Assembly (NCBI GenBank): GCA_031280115.1
Contig: JAITHF010000229.1
Coordinates: forward strand, 1 to 12,170
DNA from: Spirochaetaceae bacterium
GTDB lineage: Bacteria; Spirochaetota; Spirochaetia; Treponematales; Breznakiellaceae
DNA: 12,170 nucleotides
Reading direction: 5' to 3'
In this document: positions 1 through 6,545 of the stretch, piece after piece
Numbering within the stretch: the first letter of the stretch is position 1
Layout of the letters: every line of letters starts with the position of its first letter
Program-made: the position numbers and the translations under genes
Notes under the pieces: model-generated
Told to the model about the DNA's origin: nothing
The model's database searches: none
The model's input: the letters and a program-made list of their open reading frames with translations, nothing else

Positions 1-84
1 ATGCCCCTGCGGCGCGGGAATATGCCCCTGCGGCAGGGCCATATGTTTTTGATTATGAGCGCTGCGCTTCGCGCGCGCTTTTAA
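1..84 (+). other. Open frame at window edge with 21-bp direct repeat
   Basis: Frame 1 is open from the first base to a TAA at 82-84. It reads as two 7-residue units (MPLRRGN, MPLRQGH) followed by a short tail. At the DNA level these are two tandem 21-bp units at 1-21 and 22-42, both starting ATGCCCCTGCGGC, with a decayed third beginning ATG at 43. The second unit contains the near-palindrome CCCTGC-G-GCAGGG. It could be the 3' end of an upstream gene. I think it more likely a noncoding tandem array attached to the left end of repeat copy A, comparable to the 21-bp array beside copy E, because GCGCTTCGCGC at 64-74 already belongs to the repeat. The left part is outside the window. Confidence 0.35.
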
Positions 85-243
85 AGAGTTTTTGGGGGAA
101 CCAGTTCCCCCAAACCCCCAACTAAAGGCTTCCTGCGTTGCGCCCTTCCGCCTGCAAATTCCGCTGAGGCCCCGCGTTGGGGTTGTGACTAAACGTGCAA
201 ACCCTCTCACCGCAGGAAGCATCGGAAACAGCCTGCGGCTGAA
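61..243 (+). repeat. Dispersed structured repeat, copy A (upstream of ssb)
   Basis: Bases 91-240 align without gaps to 7001-7150 (copy E), about 127 of 150 bases identical by my count, with the first 30 identical. It contains a GCGC-TTC-GCGC hairpin, an 11-bp stem TTTGGGGGAAC/GTTCCCCCAAA (91-101 with 104-114), a GGGTT...AACCC pairing around 180-205, and a terminal CAGCC-TGC-GGCTG hairpin (229-241). The copy ends about 75 bp before the ssb start, in the same orientation. Frames through it are not conserved between copies, so I treat it as noncoding. Confidence 0.85.
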
Positions 244-277
244 TCAAAATACCCGGGACGCGCCGTATAGAAAGCGA

Positions 278-292
278 CCGGCAAGGCGCCGG
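278..292 (+). other. Small hairpin in ssb leader
   Basis: CCGGC at 278-282 pairs with GCCGG at 288-292 around a 5-nt loop, 16 nt before the ssb ribosome binding site. No U-tract follows, so it is not a terminator. A regulatory role is only a possibility. Confidence 0.3.
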
Positions 293-316
293 AACTCTGT
301 TGTTTCTGGAGGCGTT

Positions 317-736
317 ATGAATAATAACCTCAATTCAATTCTCATCGAAGGCAATCTGGTGCGGGACCCCCTTATCCGTTCCACCCCCAAAGGAACGCCG
401 GTTTGCACCTTCTCCCTCGCGTCAAACCGTTTCTTTAAGCAGGATAACGAATGGGCAAACGAAGTGAGCTTCTTCGATGTGGAAACCTGGTCTAATCTGG
501 CGGAAAACTGCCACAGCCTCGGCCATAAAGGAAGGGGCGTCCGCGTGGTGGGCCGGCTTAAACAAAGCCGGTGGATAAGCGCGGACGGTAAAAACCATTC
601 CAAAATAACGATCGTGGCTGAACACGTTGAATTCCGCCATGAGTTCAAAAAGGGAGAGGCCGAACCGCCCGCCCCGCCTGCGGACCCGCTTACCGAGTTC
701 CATCAGGAAGAACGGGAAAAGACGCTCAGCTTCTAG
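317..736 (+). CDS. ssb: Single-stranded DNA-binding protein
   Basis: This 139-aa protein has an OB-fold typical of bacterial SSB: an N-terminal strand (NSILIEGNLVRDP), the segment TPKGTPVCTFSLASNR, a region around FFDVETWSNLAENC, then GRGVRVVGRLKQSRW and ITIVAEHVEF. It coats single-stranded DNA in replication, repair and recombination. The start at 317 is chosen because GGAGG (308-312) lies 4 nt upstream and the SSB fold begins right there. The frame is open from 92, but that extension runs through repeat copy A and would add 75 residues of repeat translation. The C-terminal tail is short, rich in Pro and Glu, and ends in LSF, not the acidic DDIPF-like tip that recruits partner proteins in many SSBs. 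The stop lies in a CTAG shared with the convergent U32 gene. Confidence 0.9.
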   Translation: MNNNLNSILIEGNLVRDPLIRSTPKGTPVCTFSLASNRFFKQDNEWANEVSFFDVETWSNLAENCHSLGHKGRGVRVVGRLKQSRWISADGKNHSKITIVAEHVEFRHEFKKGEAEPPAPPADPLTEFHQEEREKTLSF

Positions 737-2889
737 TTCAAAGGGGGCGTCCCGGGACGAGGCGGCTCTGTTTCGCGGTAAAACCCGTCTTTCCAGTTAA
801 ACCGGCTCGTGTCCGGCAGGGGGCGGGCATTCTGGGCCGAGCGCATCAAGTCCCGGTAATCGCCTTTTTTAAGGGGCGCCCCTGAAATATCCAGAATAAA
901 CCGCCTGAATCCCGCCTCCCTGAGAAAAGGGATTTTGTCCACCAGAGAAAGGGGCTTTTCCGGTATAACCAGCGCGCCTTCGGCGCCGCTTGTAAGGATA
1001 AACTCCTCGCCTCTGGCGCCGCGGAACCTGTCAAAGCCGTAAAACGCCCTGAGGTCTGCCCGTATGCGGAACAGCGGCGGGTACGCGAACACCGTGATAA
1101 ACACCCCGGGGCGGCGCTTAGGTTCCGCCGTCCTCTCAAGGTTCTGCCGGTTGTTCTCAAGGGGGCTTATGAAATGGCCTATGCCCAGGCGCGACACAAA
1201 GAGCGACGCCCACCGGTTAAATATATAGAGGTACGGGCCGGCGATTAACACCGCGCCGCTGCCGCGGAAATACGAAAGGTGCCCCAGGTTATTCACCACA
1301 AACCGCCGGTACCCCCGCTCCATAAGGGCGGGTATCTCAGCAGACAGGAGCGCATCATTCGCTTGGGGAAAAAAGGGGTCAAGCACCAGAATGATTTCCT
1401 GCGGGGGGAAGGGCAGGGCAGGGCCGCGCAAAAGCGCGCCTGCTGATGCGCGGGTATAGGCGAGCATAACCGCGCAGGGACGGTCGGACTGGAGCATATA
1501 AAGGTCTTCCACACGGGAGACCGCCGCGTATAAACCTTGAGGGAACACAGGCGCAGGGGCGCGCTTTTGCAATTTCTCTTTTTGCTCTTTTTTATCTTTT
1601 TCTATCAATAGGCCGATGTCCGGCGCCCGGCCCCTTCCCGGAAGGCGCTTAAAAAAATCCCCCGACGGGATAACCGGCGCAAAGCGCCGCTTCGTTCTGG
1701 TCTGGATAAGATAGACCGGGTCTCCCGCGCCAAAGCCCGGGGGAATAGAAATCCACAGGCCCTCTTTGTCTTGTATCACTGACGCAAGTTTATGCGCGGC
1801 CCGGGAGGCGTCGTCGGCGCGGTGGACTCTGATAAGATCCCCCGGCGCCGGGGAAGCAGGCCCCTGCGGAACCGGGACCAGCGCCAGCTTCCCGGCGTCC
1901 CCGTGTTTTACCCGGCAGATCGTTCCCAGAGGGATGCCGGTGCCGCCGCTCTGTTCGGGCTTGAGCCAGTCTATGGCCGCAGCCTCCCCCTCCTCCGGTA
2001 CGGGGGAGGCGTTATAAAAAGCTGTTTTGGATCGGGCGAAGTCGCCTTTTAGGATCCTTTCCGCCTCTTCCAGGGCTGAGTTGAACCCATCCGCGCCGGC
2101 GTAAAGCGCGTCGATAACCAGACGGTACGCGGAAACCACGGTTCCCACATAGGCGGCGCTTTTCATGCGCCCCTCGATTTTACATGAGCGTATGCCGGCC
2201 CGGGACAGTTCCGGCAGGTATGCAAGGAGCTGGAGGTCCGCAGGGCTGAAATAGTACCCCTGTTCTTCTGAATCCGAGCGGGTGTAATAGCGCCGGCACG
2301 CTTGGGTGCACAGGCCGCGGTTAGCGGACTTGCCGCCGAGAAAACTTGAGAACAGGCAGAGGCCGGAGGCGCTGACGCACAGCGCCCCGTGGACAAAGAC
2401 TTCCAGTTCCGCGGCGCTTTGGGCGCGGATCTCCTGTATTTCCTTAACCCCCAGTTCCCGCGCCAGAACCACCCGGGACACGCCGTATTTGGAGAGGAGG
2501 TTTACCCCCCTTGCGGAAGCGACGTTCATCTGGGTTGAGGCGTGGAGTTTAAGCCGGGGAAAACATTCCCGCGCAAGGGCGATAAGGCCGAAATCTTGGA
2601 TAATAAGGGCGTCAGGCCCTAGATCGGCAAGGTATTTAAGGAGCTGGTACATTCTATCCGCTTCCCGCTGTTCAAAGACCGTGTTGACCGTTACATAGAG
2701 CCTGCGTTTCCGCCGGCGCAGCCCCCGCAGGGCGCCTTCAAACTGGGAATAGGTGAAGTTGGCGCTTTTCATGCGGGCGTTAAAACTTTTCAGCCCCAGG
2801 TACACCGCGTCAGCGCCGGCGCCCACTGCCGCGTCCAGGGCTTCTTGCGAACCTGCCGGCGCCACGAGTTCCAGATGGTTTTCGTTCAT
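733..2889 (-). CDS. U32-family protein with DUF3656-like region (RlhA/YdcP type)
   Basis: From the start at 2889 this is a 718-aa protein. The N-terminus (LELVAPAGSQEALDAAVGAGADAVYLG, written in two blocks around residues 7-32) is the family opening. Residues 163-181 (EVFVHGALC...GLCLFS) nearly match the U32 signature. Cysteines 171, 178, 194/198 and 236 fit the conserved iron-sulfur ligands, with CTQACRRYY and CKIEGRMKS typical of the family. Length and a central insert match the long DUF3656-containing branch. E. coli RlhA of this group hydroxylates a 23S rRNA cytidine; an RNA-hydroxylation role here is inferred, and the 'peptidase' label is historical. The frame stays open to an ATG at 3036. 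I prefer 2889 because homology starts there, although no strong SD is seen: AGGTGG lies 19 nt away. The gene overlaps ssb by 4 nt tail to tail. Confidence 0.85.
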   Translation of the reverse strand: MNENHLELVAPAGSQEALDAAVGAGADAVYLGLKSFNARMKSANFTYSQFEGALRGLRRRKRRLYVTVNTVFEQREADRMYQLLKYLADLGPDALIIQDFGLIALARECFPRLKLHASTQMNVASARGVNLLSKYGVSRVVLARELGVKEIQEIRAQSAAELEVFVHGALCVSASGLCLFSSFLGGKSANRGLCTQACRRYYTRSDSEEQGYYFSPADLQLLAYLPELSRAGIRSCKIEGRMKSAAYVGTVVSAYRLVIDALYAGADGFNSALEEAERILKGDFARSKTAFYNASPVPEEGEAAAIDWLKPEQSGGTGIPLGTICRVKHGDAGKLALVPVPQGPASPAPGDLIRVHRADDASRAAHKLASVIQDKEGLWISIPPGFGAGDPVYLIQTRTKRRFAPVIPSGDFFKRLPGRGRAPDIGLLIEKDKKEQKEKLQKRAPAPVFPQGLYAAVSRVEDLYMLQSDRPCAVMLAYTRASAGALLRGPALPFPPQEIILVLDPFFPQANDALLSAEIPALMERGYRRFVVNNLGHLSYFRGSGAVLIAGPYLYIFNRWASLFVSRLGIGHFISPLENNRQNLERTAEPKRRPGVFITVFAYPPLFRIRADLRAFYGFDRFRGARGEEFILTSGAEGALVIPEKPLSLVDKIPFLREAGFRRFILDISGAPLKKGDYRDLMRSAQNARPLPDTSRFNWKDGFYRETEPPRPGTPPLN

Positions 2890-3122
2890 AAGTTTTTCAT
2901 TATAGATACCACCTGCCGCTTCCACAACCCCCATAGGTTGTTTCAATGGCAGGCAGCAGAAGGCTGTTTTCATGCTTCGAGGCGCGGCGCCTTCTTGATG
3001 TAACGCCTCATGGCGCTCCGCAGGCGCGGCGGACATATTCGGCAGCTTATTTCAGGGGCTTTAGTATTTTTTTTAAAAAAAGCGCTTGACCAACAAGCGG
3101 GCATTTTGTTAGTATCCGCTTT
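2890..3122. other. Upstream region of the U32 gene, no clear gene
   Basis: On the minus strand the U32 frame is open through 3036, with alternative ATGs at 3036, 2973 and 2934. The extension resembles no family and lacks good ribosome binding sites. A minus-strand ATG at 2900, in another frame, opens only a four-codon ORF ending in TGA at the U32 start. The rest holds an A/T run (TTTTTTTT then AAAAAAA, 3067-3081) and the promoter/hairpin listed separately. Confidence 0.5.
3083..3115 (+). promoter_or_regulatory. Candidate sigma70-type promoter overlapping a hairpin
   Basis: TTGACC (3086-3091) and TAGTAT (3110-3115) are separated by 18 nt, a fair -35/-10 pair for rightward transcription. The -35 lies inside an inverted repeat, CGCTTG (3083-3088) with CAAGCG (3094-3099). 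Read on the minus strand, the same hairpin is followed by a C and seven T's, the shape of an intrinsic terminator. So this may be a promoter with an operator, a minus-strand terminator, or both. The nearest rightward gene starts about 380 nt downstream. Confidence 0.45.
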
Positions 3123-3171
3123 ATGAAATTTTTATTTATATTAAAGTGTTTTCCCTCCAGGGCGGATTTTG

Positions 3172-3226
3172 GACAAACGACAAACGACAAACGACAAACG
3201 ACAAACGACAAACGACAAACGACAAA
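3172..3226 (+). repeat. 7-bp tandem repeat (GACAAAC)n
   Basis: Seven perfect copies of GACAAAC (3172-3220) are followed by a partial eighth, GACAAA. The unit length is not a multiple of three, so copy-number change would shift any reading frame through it. It lies in the transcribed stretch between the candidate promoter near 3086-3115 and the gene at 3499. Open frames across it (such as the one from 3123) look incidental. Confidence 0.95.
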
Positions 3227-3498
3227 AAATTATGGGGGCATAACCGGCTTTGTCAAGCCCCTTTCCATGAAATTCGGCGTTTTTTTAAAGTTTTTTTTAG
3301 CGTGTCCTCTTGTTTTTTCCCGATGTTTCCCGCGCCTCTCTGGAGGTTCTTTGAAACAGCGGCGCCCCGCCGGGGGGTTTTTGCAAGGTTGTTCATATAA
3401 AAGTACCTGAGCCGCGAATTCTGCAAAACGGCTCGTCCGCCGGCAGAAACATACCGTTTTTACCGGATAATTATTTGTCTTAATAAAGGAGAAAACCT
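3227..3498. other. Intergenic region, no supported gene
   Basis: The stretch is mixed AT- and GC-rich with T-runs. CCCC-GCC-GGGG at 3365-3375 followed by GGTTTTT weakly resembles a terminator. Nothing else is recognisable until the ribosome binding site AAGGAG (3486-3491) of the next gene. Confidence 0.4.
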
Positions 3499-4254
3499 AT
3501 GGTGAAACGTAAAGGCTGGATTCCGGTCTCACGGGCTTTGCTGCTGGTCATGGCCCGGGTGTGGGAAAGCGCGCTGGCCGCGAAGGGCCTGCTCTGGGGC
3601 ATCCAGAACGCGCTTATACAGGAGTTCCGGGACCGTATCGAGGCGGCGCAGAACGCGTTTGACCAGGCGGCGCCGGCAGTGCGGACAGCAGCGCTTACTG
3701 AAAGCATAAACGAGGCTTTTGACCGCCTTGAGGCGCTTATGCGGTATCTCAAAGACCGGTATTTCAGAAAGCCCCCGCTCTTTGACGAGGATTTTGAGTC
3801 CCTGCTGCTCGCGCCCAATGACAGCGCGGCACCGGAAGCCCCCCGCCCTGGGAGCCGGGTCATTATCACGCTTTATTATAAAGGCCGGAACACGGTGGTG
3901 GTGGATGCGAACCCCATGCCCGGAGACAGCCCGCCTGAGGATTGTTATATGGAGGTTTTTCGGGGGGTCATGCTGCCTCCGGCGCGGTTTGAAGGAGCGC
4001 CGGCGGGGCAGGAAAGAGAAGGGGGAAAGGCCGGTTTAAGGCCCTGCTTTATGCGCTCCCCTTCCTCCGGGAACGAGCTTTTTAAGTGGCTGAACACGTC
4101 CCGCAAGCAGGAGTTCGCGTACTTTAGGCCGGAGGATCAGGGCAAGGTGGCGTATTTCTGCGCCCGGTACGTGAACGAAAAGGGCGAGGCCGGCCCCTGG
4201 GGGCCGGTGGCGGCGATTATCATCCCCCAAGGGGACGACGCAAGCCTCGCCTGA
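3499..4254 (+). CDS. Hypothetical protein, helical N-terminus and beta-rich C-terminus
   Basis: I do not recognise this 251-aa protein. The start is well supported: AAGGAG lies 7 nt upstream of the ATG. Residues 1-90 are predicted by eye to be mostly amphipathic helix, containing RIEAAQNAFDQAAP and AFDRLEALMRYLKDRYF, with no clear signal peptide. A Pro-rich linker follows around residues 110-118. The rest is strand-like: RVIITLYYKG, then near the end VAYFCARYVNEKGEAGPWGP and an AAIIIP strand. The ending resembles the last strands of fibronectin-type-III-like domains, which is a shape resemblance and not a homology claim. The gene stands alone, with 136 nt before the next gene. Codon use matches the neighbours, so it looks like a resident gene. 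Confidence 0.7.
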   Translation: MVKRKGWIPVSRALLLVMARVWESALAAKGLLWGIQNALIQEFRDRIEAAQNAFDQAAPAVRTAALTESINEAFDRLEALMRYLKDRYFRKPPLFDEDFESLLLAPNDSAAPEAPRPGSRVIITLYYKGRNTVVVDANPMPGDSPPEDCYMEVFRGVMLPPARFEGAPAGQEREGGKAGLRPCFMRSPSSGNELFKWLNTSRKQEFAYFRPEDQGKVAYFCARYVNEKGEAGPWGPVAAIIIPQGDDASLA

Positions 4255-4390
4255 CGCCGGCTGGGAGGCGCCCCGGGGCGGCGAATATCCTGCGGAGGGT
4301 TGGTCTTAGGAGAGGGGGAGGGGAAGCGTTAAAAATGATCCCGGCCAAAATTAAAAAGCCGGCAGCAACGCAGACAGGAGGATAATAACT

Positions 4391-5251
4391 ATGTTTTTAA
4401 GGCGCACAACTACCGACCGATTTATGTACAAGAAAGGCAAGCAGCGCGTAACCATTACAGGCTATACCGGCGGCGAGCGGAAGGTGTCCATCCCTGACGC
4501 CATTGAAGGGCTGCCGGTTACGGCCATTGGGAACAAGGCGTTTGCCAGGCAGGGCGCCCTCACGAGCGTTATTATTCCCGCCTCGGTTACGGCCATCGGG
4601 GGGAGCGCGTTTGCCCGATGCGCCAACCTTAAAAGCGTTATCATTCCTGAGCGGCTTATATATATTGGGAACAGCGCGTTCTCAGGATGCGCCAGACTCA
4701 AGAGCGCCGCCATCCCTGCGGCGGCGGCGGTGATCGGAACCTATGTGTTCGCCGGATGCGCCAGACTCAGCGCGATTAACGTGGACCGCAGGAACGCCGC
4801 GTACTCAAGCGTTGACGGGGTGCTGTTTACCAAAAAGCGGGATGCCCTCATTGTCTACCCTGCTGCCAAGAAAGGGCAGGCATATACGGTTCCCGACTCG
4901 GTAACTGAAATCAAAAACGGCGCGTTTTACGGATGCGCCGGCCTCAAAAGCGTTATTATTCCTGACGGGGTTACGGACATTGCCTGCGAAGCCTTTGCGC
5001 GGTGCGCGAACTTGAAGCGCGTTACCCTTTCGGCTGAGACATGGATGGAGAACGGCGCGTTTCCTGTGTGGGTACAATTTGTCTACCGCGGCCCTCTTTC
5101 GGGGGATTCGCGTGCTTCTTGCGGCGGGAGGGTTTGCAATTTTAGCCGCAGCCCTCTCGCAGCGCCTCAGCGGGCTTCGATGGCGAAAGGGCGCAGCGCA
5201 GGAAGCATTAGTGGGGGTTTTGGGGGAACTGGTTCCCCCAAATTTTCTTAA
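4391..5251 (+). CDS. BspA-type leucine-rich-repeat protein with repeat-derived C-terminus
   Basis: The ORF encodes 286 aa and starts 9 nt after AGGAGG (4376-4381). It contains LRR_5 units of about 23 residues, with recurring signatures AIGNKAFA...LTSVIIP, AIGGSAFARCANLKSVIIP, YIGNSAFSGCARLKSAAIP and GAFYGCAGLKSVIIP. An interruption of the 'YSSVDGVLFTKKRDALIVYP' type, common in BspA proteins, sits near residues 138-157. BspA-like proteins are usually surface or secreted binding proteins, but this one has no signal peptide. The LRR part ends near residue 235. From about residue 238 (base 5104) the frame runs into repeat copy B in antisense, so the last ~48 residues are translated repeat and the native stop is probably lost. 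A frame from 5079 with a hydrophobic run is likewise repeat sequence. Confidence 0.8.
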   Translation: MFLRRTTTDRFMYKKGKQRVTITGYTGGERKVSIPDAIEGLPVTAIGNKAFARQGALTSVIIPASVTAIGGSAFARCANLKSVIIPERLIYIGNSAFSGCARLKSAAIPAAAAVIGTYVFAGCARLSAINVDRRNAAYSSVDGVLFTKKRDALIVYPAAKKGQAYTVPDSVTEIKNGAFYGCAGLKSVIIPDGVTDIACEAFARCANLKRVTLSAETWMENGAFPVWVQFVYRGPLSGDSRASCGGRVCNFSRSPLAAPQRASMAKGRSAGSISGGFGGTGSPKFS

Positions 5252-5330
5252 AAGAGGCGCGAAAGCGCCGATAATTCATTATATACTAATACTTTATATG
5301 GGGACAGGATAGTTTATTTTGGATCCAATA
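5104..5330 (-). repeat. Dispersed structured repeat, copy B (inside the bspA 3' end)
   Basis: Reverse-complemented, this matches copy E along nearly its whole length. TGCTTCTTGCGGCG matches TGCTTCTCGCGGCG, and GCGCCTCAGCGG, the 11-bp stem (5219-5229 with 5232-5242), GGCGC-GAAA-GCGCC (5256-5269), TAATGAATTATCGGCGC and TATCCTGTCCCCA are all shared. The far end carries TTGGATCCAA (5319-5328), the counterpart of the TTGG..CCAA motif in copies D and E. The bspA stop (5249-5251) lies between the two hairpins. Confidence 0.85.
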
Positions 5331-5708
5331 TAACGCCCGCCGGAGCCGCCGGCGAAAGGGCGCGGGGCAGGAAGCCCCCCTGCGGGCAGCCGGAGGCTGT
5401 TTATGTGGCACAAGATACGGCAGGCCGGGTGTGAGGTGCAGGGATCGCTTGAAGATGCGCCTCAGTGCGCTTCGATGGCGTTAGCGGCGCACCGCAGGAA
5501 GCGCTAATGGGAGTTTGGGGGCAGCCGAAGACTGTTCCCTTACGCGAAGTTCGCACAAAGAGCCGCGAAACAGGAAGCGCAGGCAGCCGTAGGCTGTTTC
5601 AGCAGCCGCTGTTTGCGCTATGAGCCGCAAAACAGGAAGCACAAGTAAAAAAGCCGCGCCGTCCGGTTAGGGCTGCTTCGTCCATGGAGAGGAGCCGCGA
5701 GACCGGGT
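5331..5708. repeat. Noncoding mosaic of repeat fragments
   Basis: No gene is supported here. Pieces of the dispersed repeat recur in shuffled order. GGCGAAAGGGCGCGG...AGGAAGC lies near 5351-5374. GCGCCTCAG..GCTTCGATGGCG through GTTTGGGGG (about 5457-5521) matches the middle of copy B. Three CAGCC-n3-GGCTG-like hairpins occur near 5389, 5522 and 5584. A direct repeat AGCCGCRAAACAGGAAGC occurs at 5561 and 5623, 62 bp apart, with a weaker third trace near 5693. Fifteen in-frame codons beyond the second bspA stop lie at its right end (5667-5711). Confidence 0.7.
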
Positions 5709-6356
5709 CTACCTTCCCGCGCCGCCCGCGCCGCCGCCGGCCAAATACTTTTCGCGTAAATCTCCGGGGAAGGGGCTGCGATCAGAAAAATTTTCCGAAT
5801 GTATGCGGCTTCCTGCCGCAAACGTTACGCTGGTAAGGCTGCTGCACTCATCAAACGCATAGTCCCCGATGGCGGTAACACTGCCGCCGATGGTAACGCT
5901 GGTAAGGTTGCTGCACTCATCAAACGCATAGTCCTCAATGGCGGTAACGCCGTCAAGGACGGTAACGCGCCTAAGGCTGCTGCACCCATAGAATGCGCCG
6001 CCCCCGATTGAGGTAACGCTGCCGGGGATGATGACGCTCCTAAGGCCGGTACACCCCAAAAATGCGTTGCTCTCGATGAAAATAACGCCGGCAGGGATGG
6101 TAACGCGCCTAAGGCTGCGGCACTCAGCAAACGCATAGTTCCCGATGACGGTAACCGGCTTGCCGTCAATTCTGGCGGGAATAACCAGCGCCGTATCCGT
6201 GCCGGTGTAGCCGGTAATGGCGGCGCCGCCCTGGCGGTTCTGTTCGTACCGAAGCCCCGCAGGGATTTTTTCTGCTTGCGCCTTCGCGTCAAGACTGGCC
6301 GCCGTTGCCAGAGCGAGCGCCGCCGCGCAAAGCGCCCTTAGAAATGGTTTCTTCAT
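5709..6356 (-). CDS. Secreted BspA-type leucine-rich-repeat protein, probably truncated by an amber codon
   Basis: The ORF encodes 215 aa, with AAGGAA (6365-6370) 8 nt before the ATG. Residues 1-26 form a signal peptide: KKPFLR, then hydrophobic ALCAAALALATAA, then DAKA before QA. An ITGYTG strand and four to five LRR_5 units of about 23 residues follow, such as VIGNYAFAECRSLRRVTIP and AIGDYAFDECSSLTSVTF. The tail LREKYLAGGGAGGAGR is a recurring C-terminal style in treponemal LRR proteins. After the TAG at 5711-5709 the frame continues TRSRGSSPWTKQP to a TAA at 5669-5667. That looks like the usual 'YTR...WTKQ' ending with the Tyr codon changed to TAG. It is probably exported, with a surface or periplasmic binding role inferred from the family. 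It converges with the other bspA gene. Confidence 0.8.
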   Translation of the reverse strand: MKKPFLRALCAAALALATAASLDAKAQAEKIPAGLRYEQNRQGGAAITGYTGTDTALVIPARIDGKPVTVIGNYAFAECRSLRRVTIPAGVIFIESNAFLGCTGLRSVIIPGSVTSIGGGAFYGCSSLRRVTVLDGVTAIEDYAFDECSNLTSVTIGGSVTAIGDYAFDECSSLTSVTFAAGSRIHSENFSDRSPFPGDLREKYLAGGGAGGAGR

Positions 6357-6392
6357 CGCAATTATTCCTTATAATCAATTATTCTTTACAGA

Positions 6393-6516
6393 TACCGCGC
6401 CTCATCGCGCTTTAACAGCGTTAGCGGCGCAACGCAGGAAGCACTAGCGGGGGGTTTGGGGGGTCTATGACCCCCCATAATGCCTTAAAAGAGGCGCGGA
6501 AGCGCCGATAACTCAT
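6393..6516 (-). repeat. Dispersed structured repeat, copy C (upstream of the second bspA)
   Basis: In the minus orientation this has TTATCGGCGC, a GGCGC-TTCC-GCGCC hairpin (6493-6506), a G/C-rich 8-bp stem GGGGGGTC-ATA-GACCCCCC (6458-6476), then CCCCCCGCTAGTGCTTCCTGCG and GAGGCGC, written here as separate blocks. The big stem occupies the same place as the GGGGGAAC/GTTCCCCC stem of other copies but has different sequence. The copy is truncated after GAGGCGC and leads directly into the 40-nt leader of the bspA gene at 6356. Confidence 0.8.
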
Positions 6517-6545
6517 CTGCGCCGCGCCCTGCCCTCCGGCTCCGG

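Noticed and set aside
92..316. N-terminal extension of ssb
   Set aside because: It translates repeat copy A. The SSB fold starts at 317 with its own ribosome binding site.
3123..3410. Small proteins spanning the GACAAAC tract
   Set aside because: No ribosome binding site, frame depends on repeat number, and composition is unlike neighbouring genes.
5079..5312. Frameshifted membrane-anchor tail of the first bspA gene
   Set aside because: The hydrophobic run in the alternate frame is encoded by repeat copy B, so a frameshift is not needed to explain it.
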